In this document: positions 16,916 to 24,968 of the stretch, in pieces
How positions within the stretch are numbered: the stretch's first letter is position 1
How the letters are laid out: every line of letters begins with the position of its first letter
Assembly: GCF_000759435.1 (NCBI RefSeq)
Contig: NZ_JRJG01000016.1
Location: forward strand, 53,024 to 117,023
Origin: Hoeflea sp. BAL378
GTDB taxonomy: Bacteria; Pseudomonadota; Alphaproteobacteria; Rhizobiales; Rhizobiaceae
DNA: 64,000 bases
Direction of reading: 5' to 3'
Notes under the pieces: model-generated
Databases searched by the model: none
Seen by the model: the letters and a program-made list of their open reading frames with translations, nothing else
What the model was told of the DNA's origin: nothing
Made by a program: the position numbers and the translations under genes

Positions 16916-17032
16916 GGCGTTCAATTCCATTGATCGTTGATGTCAATTCATTTCGATTGATTGAATGATGCACCGGAGCGATGCTCAAGTCAATCCAGCC
17001 TGGCTGGTCAACCCGACACAGGAGACACGACG

Positions 17033-17299
17033 ATGTTCGGCATTCCCCAGATCATCCGCCACTACCGCCGCTGGCACGCCAGCCACAGACGTGCGGCGAT
17101 GGAGCGGGCCATGCTCGACCTGCCGCTCGACCTGCGCAAGGACCTCGGCTGGCCGAGCCCGCGCGACGGCTCGTCGGCCAGCGCGGCCAGCGCCGCATCC
17201 CCCGTGCGCCGCATCCCCCGTGCGCCGGATGCAGTGACGCCGCCCGGATCCCCGTCGCACGGCGAAATTTTTCGCCGTGCCGCCCGTGACAAACCATGA
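17033..17299 (+). CDS. small DUF1127-like protein
   Basis: 88 residues from an ATG preceded by GGAGACACG. The core 'RAMLDLPLDLRKDLGWPSP' matches the DUF1127 motif (hydrophobic helix ending in D-[IL]-G). The remaining C-terminal 40 residues are low-complexity Ser/Ala/Pro/Arg with a repeated 'PVRRIPRAP' type stretch. DUF1127 proteins are small basic proteins involved in stress and RNA or phosphate metabolism in alphaproteobacteria. It is divergent from the LysR gene and is probably its target. Confidence 0.7.
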   Translation: MFGIPQIIRHYRRWHASHRRAAMERAMLDLPLDLRKDLGWPSPRDGSSASAASAASPVRRIPRAPDAVTPPGSPSHGEIFRRAARDKP

Positions 17300-17354
17300 A
17301 TTTTATGGCCTGATCGCGACATGGCCCTTTGCGGGCGCGCACAGGGAATTGGGC

Positions 17355-18356
17355 ATGCCCCCACACACCAAACATATGCGGTCCATCGTCTTTTTCATGG
17401 TGCCGGAGTTTTCCATGATCGCCTTTTCCATGGCGATCGAACCGTTGCGCCTGGCCAATCGCATGCTGGGCTACGAGTGCTACAAATGGCGCCTGGCGTC
17501 GCTCGACGGCGAACCCGTGCCCGCCTCCAACCAGGTCGTGGTCGCCGTCAACGCCTCGCTCGCCGACGAGCGCCGCAGCCTGGCGGGCGAGAACCGGCCG
17601 ACCATGGTGTTCGTCTGCTCGGGCGTCAATGTCGAGCGCTTCGACAACAAGTCGGTGCTGGCCTGGCTGCGCGAGGAGCACAATCGCGGCGTCGCCATCG
17701 GCGGGTTGTGCACCGGCGCCCATATCCTGGCCAAGGCCGGGCTGCTGTCGGGCAAACGCTGCGCCATCCACTGGGAAAACCTGCCCGGCTTTTCCGAAGC
17801 CTTCCCCAAGGCCAATGTCTTCGCCGACCTCTACGAGATCGACGGCGACATCCACACCTGCGCCGGCGGCACCGCGGCGCTCGACATGATGCTGAGCCTG
17901 ATCGGCGAGGACCATGACGACACGCTCGTCAACCGCATCTGCGAAATGGCGCTTACCGACCGCGTCCGCAACGCCCATGACCGGCAGCGCTTGCCGCTGC
18001 GGGCACGGCTGGGCGTGCAGAACGCCAAGGTCCTGTCGATAATCGAGCTGATGGAGGCCAACCTGTCCGAGCCGCTGTCGCTGATCGAGATCGCCGACGA
18101 CGCCGGCCTGTCGCGGCGCCAGATCGAGCGCCTGTTCCGCCAGGAGATGGGCCGCTCGCCGGCGCGCTATTATCTGGAGATCCGGCTCGACCGGGCGCGG
18201 CACCTGCTGATCCAGTCGCCGATGCCGGTGGTCGAGGTGGCAGTCGCCTGCGGCTTCGTCTCGGCCTCGCATTTTTCCAAATGCTACCGCGAACTCTACA
18301 ACCGCTCGCCGCAGCAGGAGCGCGCCGAGCGCAAGCAGTACCAGAACGCCGCCTGA
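17355..18356 (+). CDS. GlxA/GbdR-type AraC family transcriptional activator
   Basis: 333 residues from the ATG at 17355; an upstream in-frame extension exists but has no good ribosome site. The N-terminal class I glutamine-amidotransferase-like (DJ-1/PfpI) sensor domain spans about 8-190 and keeps the nucleophile-position Cys119 in 'GGLCTGAHIL'. A C-terminal AraC helix-turn-helix pair spans about 225-325 ('SLIEIADDAGLSRRQIERLFRQ', 'VACGFVSASHFSKCYRELY'). The opening 'FSMIAFSMAIEPLRLANR' closely resembles GbdR, the activator of glycine betaine and dimethylglycine catabolism in Pseudomonas. A betaine-responsive role would fit the window. The stop is followed by tandem hairpins. Confidence 0.85.
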   Translation: MPPHTKHMRSIVFFMVPEFSMIAFSMAIEPLRLANRMLGYECYKWRLASLDGEPVPASNQVVVAVNASLADERRSLAGENRPTMVFVCSGVNVERFDNKSVLAWLREEHNRGVAIGGLCTGAHILAKAGLLSGKRCAIHWENLPGFSEAFPKANVFADLYEIDGDIHTCAGGTAALDMMLSLIGEDHDDTLVNRICEMALTDRVRNAHDRQRLPLRARLGVQNAKVLSIIELMEANLSEPLSLIEIADDAGLSRRQIERLFRQEMGRSPARYYLEIRLDRARHLLIQSPMPVVEVAVACGFVSASHFSKCYRELYNRSPQQERAERKQYQNAA

Positions 18357-18377
18357 GCAGGGCATGACCGCCTATAG

Positions 18378-18420
18378 CCGCGCATCCTGTGGGATGCGCG
18401 GGGCGCGCGATGGTCGCGCG
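18378..18420. terminator. two tandem hairpins between convergent genes
   Basis: First hairpin at 18378-18401 has 10-base arms (CCGCGCATCC and complement, loop TGTG). The second at 18404-18420 has arms CGCGCGA and TCGCGCG with loop TGG. They sit between the convergent GbdR-like and response regulator genes. There is no long T-tract. Confidence 0.6.
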
Positions 18421-18458
18421 TCCCGCGGCAGCGGGCTTGTGCGGTTAAGATCAGTCCG

Positions 18459-19289
18459 TCAGGCCGAGGCCGCGACCAGCGGCAGCATCGAGGCGGCCTT
18501 CTTCAGCGCTTCCATCTTGAGCAGGATGCCGATGTTCTGCGCGATGCGGCACTGGAACTCTTCCTGGACGAAGGGGCGGTAGAGAAAATCGCTGGCCCCG
18601 GCCTTGAGAAAGCTCGCCGACAGCGCCGGGTCGTTGGAATTGGAAATGCCGATGATGCGCAGCACGTCGTCGGGATAATGCCGGCGCAGCTTGCGGGTGA
18701 GCTGATAGCCGTCCATGTCGCCCATGTGATAGTCCGTCAGCACCAGCTTGATGTCCGGATTTGCCTTCATCGCCTCGAGCGCCTCCTCCCCGGAGGTGGC
18801 TTCGACGATCTCGAATTTCTGCGCCTTGAGCATCGACGACAGGATGCTGCGCTGGGTCTTGGTGTCGTCGACCACCAGGATGCGGAATTCCCGGTTGGAG
18901 ATGATGCGGCCGACGGCGATGACGATTTCGTCGAACGCCCGGTCATTGTCCTTGATGACGTAATCGAGCACGTTCTTGTTGAGGATGCTCTTGCGGGTGT
19001 TGAAGTCGAACTTGCCGGTGAAGACGATGGCCGGCAGGTCGATTTCGAGCGCGTAGTCGAGCGCCTCGCAATGGGGCGAGTCGGGCAGGTTGAGGTCGGT
19101 GACGGCGACGAAGAAGCCGTGGTCGGGACCGACGGCGGCCTCCCGCATCTCGGCGAGCGAGCTGCAGGTCACCACGTCGACGCCGAGATCCGTTTCAAAC
19201 CGGTATTTCAGCGCGGAGGTGAACATCCGCGAATCCTCCACCAGCAACACCCGAAGCCGTTCGGGCGCGGAGGCCAAACTGCTGCGCAT
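18459..19289 (-). CDS. double-receiver response regulator
   Basis: 276 residues starting at the Met before 'RSSLASAPERLRVLLVED'. Two CheY-like receiver domains in tandem: REC1 at about 12-130 ('VLLVEDS', acceptor Asp in 'AVTDLNLPD', 'IVFTGKFD', 'YVIKD') and REC2 at about 140-260 ('ILVVDDTKTQ', acceptor Asp in 'VLTDYHMGDMDG', 'IIGISNSND', 'LYRPF'). No output domain is present, so it probably acts through protein contacts, as in multistep phosphorelays. The next gene is a paralogue with the same domain layout, and both face the same way. Confidence 0.85.
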   Translation of the reverse strand: MRSSLASAPERLRVLLVEDSRMFTSALKYRFETDLGVDVVTCSSLAEMREAAVGPDHGFFVAVTDLNLPDSPHCEALDYALEIDLPAIVFTGKFDFNTRKSILNKNVLDYVIKDNDRAFDEIVIAVGRIISNREFRILVVDDTKTQRSILSSMLKAQKFEIVEATSGEEALEAMKANPDIKLVLTDYHMGDMDGYQLTRKLRRHYPDDVLRIIGISNSNDPALSASFLKAGASDFLYRPFVQEEFQCRIAQNIGILLKMEALKKAASMLPLVAASA

Positions 19290-19377
19290 GCCAGGCTCTT
19301 TGTTGGTTCTTGGCAAAGCACTTACTCCAATTGCGCGCCGGACGGTCCGCGCGTCTGAGACAATTGCCCTGATAAGG

Positions 19378-20223
19378 TCAGGCGACCTTCGCCGCGAAGC
19401 GGCTCCCGATCGACTTCCGCGCCGACTTGATCTGGTCCAGCGTGTCGAGATTCTGGTTGACGCGGCAGTAGAATTCCTCGTCCACATAGGGGCGCAGCAT
19501 GAAGTCGTTGCCGCCGGCCTTGAGGAAGCGGGCCGACAGCAGCCGGTTGTCCGAGGACGACACGCCGATGATCCTGAGCTCATGGCTGCCGCGCACCGCG
19601 CGCAGGCGCCGCGTCAGCTCGAAGCCGTCGATGTCGGGCATGTTGTAGTCAGTGATCACCAGGCCGATTTCCGGTGTCACCTTCAGGATCTCCAGCGCCT
19701 GGCGGCCGTTTTCGGCGGCGCTGACCTTGAAGTTGAACCGCTCCAGCCGGCTGCGCAGAAGCGCGCGCGCGGTGGCGCTGTCATCAACGATGAGCACGTG
19801 GTGGCGGTGGTTTGTGAGGAAGCGGCAGACCGATTCCGCCAGCAGGTCGATCGCCAGGATATTGTCCTTGATGACGTAGTCGACGATGTCGTGGGCCAGG
19901 ATGCCCTCGCGCGTGGATTCGTGGAAGGTGCCGGTGAAGACGATGATGGGAATGGACAGTTCGGCCAGGTATTTCAGCGCCTCGCCGTTCTCGGCGCCGG
20001 GCAGGTTGATGTTGGAGATCGCCAGCGTGATCGGCCGTTCATTGTACTCGTAAGCCAGTTGCAGCTCCTCGAAAGAGCGGCAGACTTCGATGTCGATGTC
20101 GAAGTTTTCCTTGAGCGTCTGCCCGATCATGGAGGTGAACACATTGGAGTCTTCCGCCACGATGATCCGGTGGGCTCCCAGGGACCCGCCGGAGTACTGC
20201 ATTCCTGATAGCCCGATGAACAT
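19378..20223 (-). CDS. double-receiver response regulator, first receiver likely not phosphorylated
   Basis: 281 residues, paralogue of the downstream regulator. REC1 (about 18-140) keeps 'IIVAEDS' and 'YVIKDN', but the acceptor position reads 'AISNINLPG', Asn where the paralogue has Asp. REC2 (about 143-265) is complete ('VLIVDDSATAR', 'VITDYNMPDIDG', 'IIGVSSSD', 'MLRPY'). REC1 is therefore probably a dimerisation or pseudo-receiver module. It lies 88 bp upstream of the paralogue, likely one transcription unit produced by tandem duplication. Confidence 0.85.
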   Translation of the reverse strand: MFIGLSGMQYSGGSLGAHRIIVAEDSNVFTSMIGQTLKENFDIDIEVCRSFEELQLAYEYNERPITLAISNINLPGAENGEALKYLAELSIPIIVFTGTFHESTREGILAHDIVDYVIKDNILAIDLLAESVCRFLTNHRHHVLIVDDSATARALLRSRLERFNFKVSAAENGRQALEILKVTPEIGLVITDYNMPDIDGFELTRRLRAVRGSHELRIIGVSSSDNRLLSARFLKAGGNDFMLRPYVDEEFYCRVNQNLDTLDQIKSARKSIGSRFAAKVA

Positions 20224-20400
20224 ACGCCCTACCCCTTTGAACGAGCAAGGCTAACCATGCGGCGATTGAATTTCGGTTAACGGTTGCCCCCCTGATTCCA
20301 TCGCTTCCCCGCCGCCGACGGCCAGGGAACCGGCCGTTCCAACGGGCCGGTCACCGGCAGGAATTTCCGCGACCCGTCACCCGTCGCGGCGGGTCCTGCG

Positions 20401-21237
20401 TCAGGGATCGTCGAACATCCAGCGCCGCTGCTCCCAGATCTTTTCGCCCACGAGGCAGTCATAGGGCTCGCCCGACGGCCGCAGCGCCTGTCCCGGCAAG
20501 CCCTGCGCCGGGACGATGCCGGCCTTGGTTTCGGGCGGCAGGCTGCCTATCTCGAGGATCAGCTTGCGCCGGATCGCCTCGGGGAACTGGTCCCAGCTCC
20601 TGACCGGCACCAGGAAACTGCCCGGCCCGCCGATCACGCAGTCCGCGTAATAGGCGTCGAGATCGGAGATGTTGAAGCCGCCGCCCGGCCCGTCGCTGGT
20701 CATCAGCGGCAGGCCGTTGATGACGATGCGGCTCGCCACCGCCTCCGCGCGCGCGTCGAGCACCGGTCCGCCATGATTGTTGGGGCCGTCGCCCGACACG
20801 TCGATGACCTTGCGGAATCCCTCGAACGGCGCCATCTCGAGCAGCTCGATGGCATGCCGGATGGCGCCCGAGATCGAGGTGCGCTGCTGCCCGATCGGTC
20901 GCGATTGCAGCACGATCTCCGAGAGCCGGTCGGCGTCGGCGGCGGTCTCCACCAGCGTCCAGTCGAACACCTCGCGGATCGAGCCGCTGCCCGCCCATTC
21001 GAACATGGTGATGGCGATGCGGCCATAGGCGCCCTGCGCGATGGCGCGGACCACGTCGGGATGGTTGAGCGCCGCCGCATAGCCCTCGCGCTGGATGGCG
21101 AGCTCGCGCTGCGACATCGAGCGCGACACGTCGATGGCGAGCACCAGGGAGACATCGACAGGCTCCTGCGCCCGCGGGCCCGGAAGGGCCGCAAGCAGAC
21201 ACGCAACTGAGAGAAGCGCCGTGACCCATCCTGCCAT
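20401..21237 (-). CDS. DUF1194 secreted VWA-like protein
   Basis: 278 residues with a signal peptide (hydrophobic 5-20, cleavage near 'PRA'). A von Willebrand A-like domain follows: 'SLVLAIDVSRSMS' gives the DxSxS metal site near residue 36 and 'VIDVSGDGPNN' lies near 143. This is the DUF1194 family, common in alphaproteobacteria and of unknown function. Two Cys near 200 and 258 may pair in the periplasm. The gene stands alone, with 177 bp between it and the receiver genes downstream. Confidence 0.8.
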   Translation of the reverse strand: MAGWVTALLSVACLLAALPGPRAQEPVDVSLVLAIDVSRSMSQRELAIQREGYAAALNHPDVVRAIAQGAYGRIAITMFEWAGSGSIREVFDWTLVETAADADRLSEIVLQSRPIGQQRTSISGAIRHAIELLEMAPFEGFRKVIDVSGDGPNNHGGPVLDARAEAVASRIVINGLPLMTSDGPGGGFNISDLDAYYADCVIGGPGSFLVPVRSWDQFPEAIRRKLILEIGSLPPETKAGIVPAQGLPGQALRPSGEPYDCLVGEKIWEQRRWMFDDP

Positions 21238-21441
21238 GTGGCAAGTCTACCACGGCGGCAGGGTCGGCCGAAGCCGGTTTTTCGCGCGGCACGGGAGGAG
21301 ATGGGCGGGCGTCTTTGCCCGACGGACGGATGACATGCGGACCGGAATGGCTGGTGCCGGGTTCGGTGAGCCTATGATCCGCCTGTTCGGCCCCATCGGC
21401 AGCGCGAAGGCGTCAGCCCCATGACCGCTGACAGATCGCCT

Positions 21442-21759
21442 TCACAGGCCGACGGCCTTGCGTAGTGCCGCGTTCAAGCGCCCTTGCCAGCCGCTGCCGC
21501 TCTCGCGAAACTTGGCGATGACATCCTCATCGAGCCTGAGGGTGATCTGCTTTTTCGGATGCGCCACGGCGGGACGCCCACGCGAGCGGCGATGGTTCTC
21601 CATCGCCTTGAAGAAATCGGGCGGCAGAACTTCCCGCGCGGGACGCATCCGCGCCAGCTCTTCGTCGCTCAGTTCCGGCGACTCGACGGCGTCCCAGTCC
21701 TCGCGGTCATAACCGCGTCCAGCCTCGAAGGTCTTCAGGGTCTTGCCTTTGGTGGCCAT
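21442..21759 (-). CDS. BrnA-type antitoxin
   Basis: 105 residues starting at 'MATKGKTLKTFEAG' behind a GAAGGAGG-type ribosome site. The C-terminal ribbon-helix-helix region ('KKQITLRLDEDVIAKFRESGSGWQGRLNAALRKAV', about 68-103) is the BrnA DNA-binding and dimerisation fold. The start overlaps the end of the BrnT gene by 25 bases in the toxin-first order usual for brnTA. BrnA neutralises BrnT and represses the operon. Confidence 0.88.
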   Translation of the reverse strand: MATKGKTLKTFEAGRGYDREDWDAVESPELSDEELARMRPAREVLPPDFFKAMENHRRSRGRPAVAHPKKQITLRLDEDVIAKFRESGSGWQGRLNAALRKAVGL

Positions 21760-22019
21760 GGAAGCCTCCTTCGTTCCTTGTCGCTCGCCGGGCGAAAGCT
21801 GACGATCGATATCGCTTCGGATCCGAGCGTAGCGAAAACAACGGCTGCCGTACCGTCCCGGAAATATCCGATCGCCTTCAGCCGTCGCCGACCATCCGCA
21901 TCCGGCCGGCCGTCCAAAACAATGGCATGGTCCCAATCGAGTTCGCTGACATCCGCGAAGTCGAATCCGTGCTTTTCGAGGTTTGCCTGGCGCTTGGGCT
22001 CATCCCAAACAATCTTCAT
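21735..22019 (-). CDS. BrnT-type ribonuclease toxin
   Basis: 94 residues matching BrnT, a RelE-fold ribonuclease toxin. Markers are 'WDEPKRQANLEKHGFDFADV' at the start, 'RLKAIG' with catalytic-region Arg residues, and 'ISIVSFRPASDKERR' at the end. It is complete and of usual length. It is the first gene of a two-gene module with the overlapping antitoxin. The AT-rich sequence just before the start (ATTTAATGTAGCTACATTTAA dyad near 22020-22041) is a likely BrnA operator. Confidence 0.88.
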   Translation of the reverse strand: MKIVWDEPKRQANLEKHGFDFADVSELDWDHAIVLDGRPDADGRRRLKAIGYFRDGTAAVVFATLGSEAISIVSFRPASDKERRRLPWPPKARP

Positions 22020-22021
22020 GA

Positions 22022-22041
22022 TTAAATGTAGCTACATTTAA
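22022..22041. promoter_or_regulatory. dyad at the brnT promoter
   Basis: TTAAATGTAGCTACATTTAA, a perfect 20-base palindrome directly before the BrnT start codon. It is the natural place for BrnA/BrnT autorepression. Confidence 0.65.
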
Positions 22042-22145
22042 TGGTGGGATCAAGAGAGGAGCCTCAAGACGCCTGAACGCAAAGGACCCGCCGGCCTCAC
22101 GACCGATGGGTCCAGTTTGATGACAAGCCGCTTACTCTTGCTCCA

Positions 22146-22230
22146 CGTCATCCTCGGCCCTGTGCCGAGGATCTACAACGCTAGATAAATCAACCGGTTG
22201 CAGATGCTCGGGACAAGCCCGAGCATGACG
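22146..22230. repeat. palindromic intergenic element, copy 2
   Basis: Left hairpin TCCTCGGC-cctgt-GCCGAGGA (22151-22171) and right hairpin ATGCTCGGG-acaag-CCCGAGCAT (22204-22226), bounded by CGTCAT and ATGACG. It shares loops and layout with the element at 14012-14122, which marks a dispersed non-autonomous repeat. It lies between brnTA and the dehydrogenase and could also act as a terminator for the latter. Confidence 0.7.
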
Positions 22231-22251
22231 AAGGAGCCATTTATCCCCGCC

Positions 22252-24813
22252 TCAGCTCCGCGGCTTCAAATTCTCCGGGTCATACAGCGGCTTGTAGCCC
22301 ACCGCCGCCACTTCCACCGGGTAGACCTCGCTGAAATACTCGACATTGAGCTTGCGCCCCATCTGGCACTGGTCCCACGGCAGGTATGCCAGCATGATGT
22401 TCTTGCCGAGGGTCGGGCCATAGGCGACCGAGGTGGTGTAGGAGCGGCGGCCGAGGGCGTCGACCAGCGTTTCGCCGGTGGATGGATCCAGCACCGGCAG
22501 CGTGCCGACGGGATAGCGCGCCACGCCATTGGCGTCGACATTGTCGGTCATCACCAGCGTGCACAGCATCGCCGGCTGGTGCTCCCTCGCCTTGTACTCG
22601 AGATGCTTGTCCTTGCCGCGGAAATCGGCCTCCTTGACCTTGGGGCGGGCGAGATCGGCCTCGATCAGGTTGTACTGGGTCAAGAGATCGGCGTTCTGCA
22701 GCCTGAGGCTCTTCTCCATGCGGCGCGAATTGGCGTAGGTCTCGACGCCGAAGGCCATGACGCCGGTCGAGCGCAGCGCGTCCCAGACGGCGAGCCCGTC
22801 CTCGTATCGCATGTGCAGCTCCCAGCCCTGCTCGCCGACATAGGAGATGCGGAAGGCGGTGACCTTGATGCTGCCGATCTCGATCGGCTTGATCGCGGCG
22901 AAGGCGAAATTGTCGTGGTCGAGGCCGGCGGGGTCGGCGACGACCTTCTTCAATGTCTCGCGTGCGTTCGGGCCCCAGATGCCGATGGTGACGAATCTCT
23001 CCGAGACGTCGGTGATGGTGACGTCGAGACCGCGGTCTTCCGCCACGCGCTTCATGTAGTGGAAGTCGCGCGGGCCGGCGTCGGCGCCGTTGACGAGCCG
23101 GCAGCGGTCTTCCATGCGGAACACGGTGAAATCGGCCCGCACCATGCCCTCGTCGTCGAGGAAATGGGTGTAGATGCCCTTGCCGATATTGCCGTCGCCG
23201 CCGATCTTGGCGGCGCAGAGCCATTCCATCAGCGCCACATGGTCGGGGCCTTCGATGTCGACCATGTGGAAATGGCTGAGATTGACGATGCCGCAATCCT
23301 CGCTCATCGCCAGGTGCTCGGCATTGGAAACGCGCCAGAAATGGCGGTTGTCCCATTCGTTGCGGCGCACCGGCACGCGGTCGCCGTATTTTTCGAGAAG
23401 ATGCGCATTGGCGGCGTAGCCATGCGCCCGCTCCCAGCCGCCCAGCTCCATGAAATGGCCGCCGAGCTCGAGCTCGCGTTCGTGGAACGGCGAGCGCTTG
23501 ACGCCGCGGCCGGTGGCATAGGGCTCGCGCGGATGGATGGCGGGGAAATAGATCTTCTGCGCCGCCTCGCGGCAGCGACCCTCGATGAAGGCCTCTGTGA
23601 GCTGGTGCGGATAGAAGCGGGAATAGTCGATCGAATTGTGGTCGATCTCCGTGCGCCCGTCGGTCATCCAGTCGGCGATCAGCTTGCCGTAGCCGGGGCC
23701 GTCCTTGACCCAGATGGCGACGCAGTACCACAGGCCGCGCACCTTCTGGCTTTCGCCGCAGGACGGTCCGCCGGCGGCCGAGACCTGCAGCAGCCCGTTG
23801 AAGGAATGGCTCTCGTTGTAGCCGAGTTCGCCGAGGATGGGCGTCAGCTCCATGGCGCGTTCGAGCGGCGCGATGATCTGCTCCATGTCGAGATCGCGCT
23901 GCGAGGGCGACAGCCGCGCCTGGTGCTTTTCGAGGATCTCGCGCGGATGGCAGAGCCGCGGCTCGTCGGTCTCGTAGTAGCCCCATTCGATCTGGCCGCC
24001 CTCGGCGGTCTTCGGATCGCCCGTGTCGCGCATATAGGCGGAGTTGCCCTGGTCGCGCATCAGCGGCCAGCCGATTTCCTTGCCGGTGCCTTCGAACTCG
24101 GTGTAGGGGCCGAAGAAGGTGAGCGGATGGTCGACCGGCATCACCGGCAGGTCCTCGCCGACCATTTCCGCGATCAGCCGGCCCCAGAGGCCCGCCGAGA
24201 CCACGACATGGTCGGCCATGATCGTGCCGCGATGGGTGACGACGCCCTTGACGCGGCCGCCTTCGACGATCAGCGATTTTGCTTCGGTGTTGGCGAAGAC
24301 CGTGAGCTTGCCCGACTTCTCGCCGGCATCGATGAGCTTGCCCGCCACCGTCTGCGAGCGCGGGATCACCAGACCGGCATCCGGGTCCCACAGGGCGCCG
24401 GCGACCATCTCCTTCTCGACCAGCGGGAACTTCCGCTTCACTTCCTCGGGTCCGATCAGCTTGGCGCGGGTGCCGAAGGCCTTGCCGGAGGAAATCTTGC
24501 GCTTGACCTCCTCCATCCAGGTGTCGTCGCCGGCCCGCACGATCTCCAGCCCGCCGATGCGGGCGTAATGGCCCATCTTCTCGAAGAAATCGATCGAGTA
24601 CTGCGTGGTCCAGACCGACAGATAGTCGTGGCTTGTGGTGTAGCAGAAGTCCGAGGCATGCGCGGTCGAGCCGATGTCGGTGGGCACGCCGGACTTGTCG
24701 ATGCCGACGATGTCGTCCCAGCCGCGCTCGATCAGATGATGCGCGATCGAGGCGCCGACGATGCCGCCCACGCCGATGATGACGACCTTCGCCTGCTTCG
24801 GAAACTCTGCCAT
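22252..24813 (-). CDS. dimethylglycine/sarcosine dehydrogenase-type FAD enzyme with GcvT domain
   Basis: 853 residues. An N-terminal DAO-type FAD domain (about 8-400) has the Rossmann motif 'VVIIGVGGIVGASIAHHLIERG' at 10-30. A FAD-linked C-terminal cap follows, then a GcvT aminomethyltransferase module (about 430-850, 'GEQGWELHM' and 'RRMEKSLRL' signatures) that captures the released formaldehyde on THF as methylene-THF. This is the architecture of dimethylglycine and sarcosine dehydrogenases. It would act after loss of the first methyl group from glycine betaine, which links it to the MttB system by function though not by operon. The gene stands alone. Confidence 0.85.
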   Translation of the reverse strand: MAEFPKQAKVVIIGVGGIVGASIAHHLIERGWDDIVGIDKSGVPTDIGSTAHASDFCYTTSHDYLSVWTTQYSIDFFEKMGHYARIGGLEIVRAGDDTWMEEVKRKISSGKAFGTRAKLIGPEEVKRKFPLVEKEMVAGALWDPDAGLVIPRSQTVAGKLIDAGEKSGKLTVFANTEAKSLIVEGGRVKGVVTHRGTIMADHVVVSAGLWGRLIAEMVGEDLPVMPVDHPLTFFGPYTEFEGTGKEIGWPLMRDQGNSAYMRDTGDPKTAEGGQIEWGYYETDEPRLCHPREILEKHQARLSPSQRDLDMEQIIAPLERAMELTPILGELGYNESHSFNGLLQVSAAGGPSCGESQKVRGLWYCVAIWVKDGPGYGKLIADWMTDGRTEIDHNSIDYSRFYPHQLTEAFIEGRCREAAQKIYFPAIHPREPYATGRGVKRSPFHERELELGGHFMELGGWERAHGYAANAHLLEKYGDRVPVRRNEWDNRHFWRVSNAEHLAMSEDCGIVNLSHFHMVDIEGPDHVALMEWLCAAKIGGDGNIGKGIYTHFLDDEGMVRADFTVFRMEDRCRLVNGADAGPRDFHYMKRVAEDRGLDVTITDVSERFVTIGIWGPNARETLKKVVADPAGLDHDNFAFAAIKPIEIGSIKVTAFRISYVGEQGWELHMRYEDGLAVWDALRSTGVMAFGVETYANSRRMEKSLRLQNADLLTQYNLIEADLARPKVKEADFRGKDKHLEYKAREHQPAMLCTLVMTDNVDANGVARYPVGTLPVLDPSTGETLVDALGRRSYTTSVAYGPTLGKNIMLAYLPWDQCQMGRKLNVEYFSEVYPVEVAAVGYKPLYDPENLKPRS

Positions 24814-24968
24814 TGTCTTCCACCCTGATTGCGCTGTGGGCGGAATTTAGAATCTGCCGCACCAAAACCAATGCCTGTCTACGACATTCTCTCGATGCTG
24901 CACGACCAGCGGACCACGGCACCCGCGCAGCGCGATCCGCCGGGGGTGCGGCAGGCAGTGCGGCCCGG

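Noticed and set aside
22198..24828. 876-codon open frame on the + strand
   Set aside because: It is the exact antisense of the dimethylglycine dehydrogenase-type gene. The product is a His/Asp/Arg-rich shadow with no domain, created by high GC codon bias.
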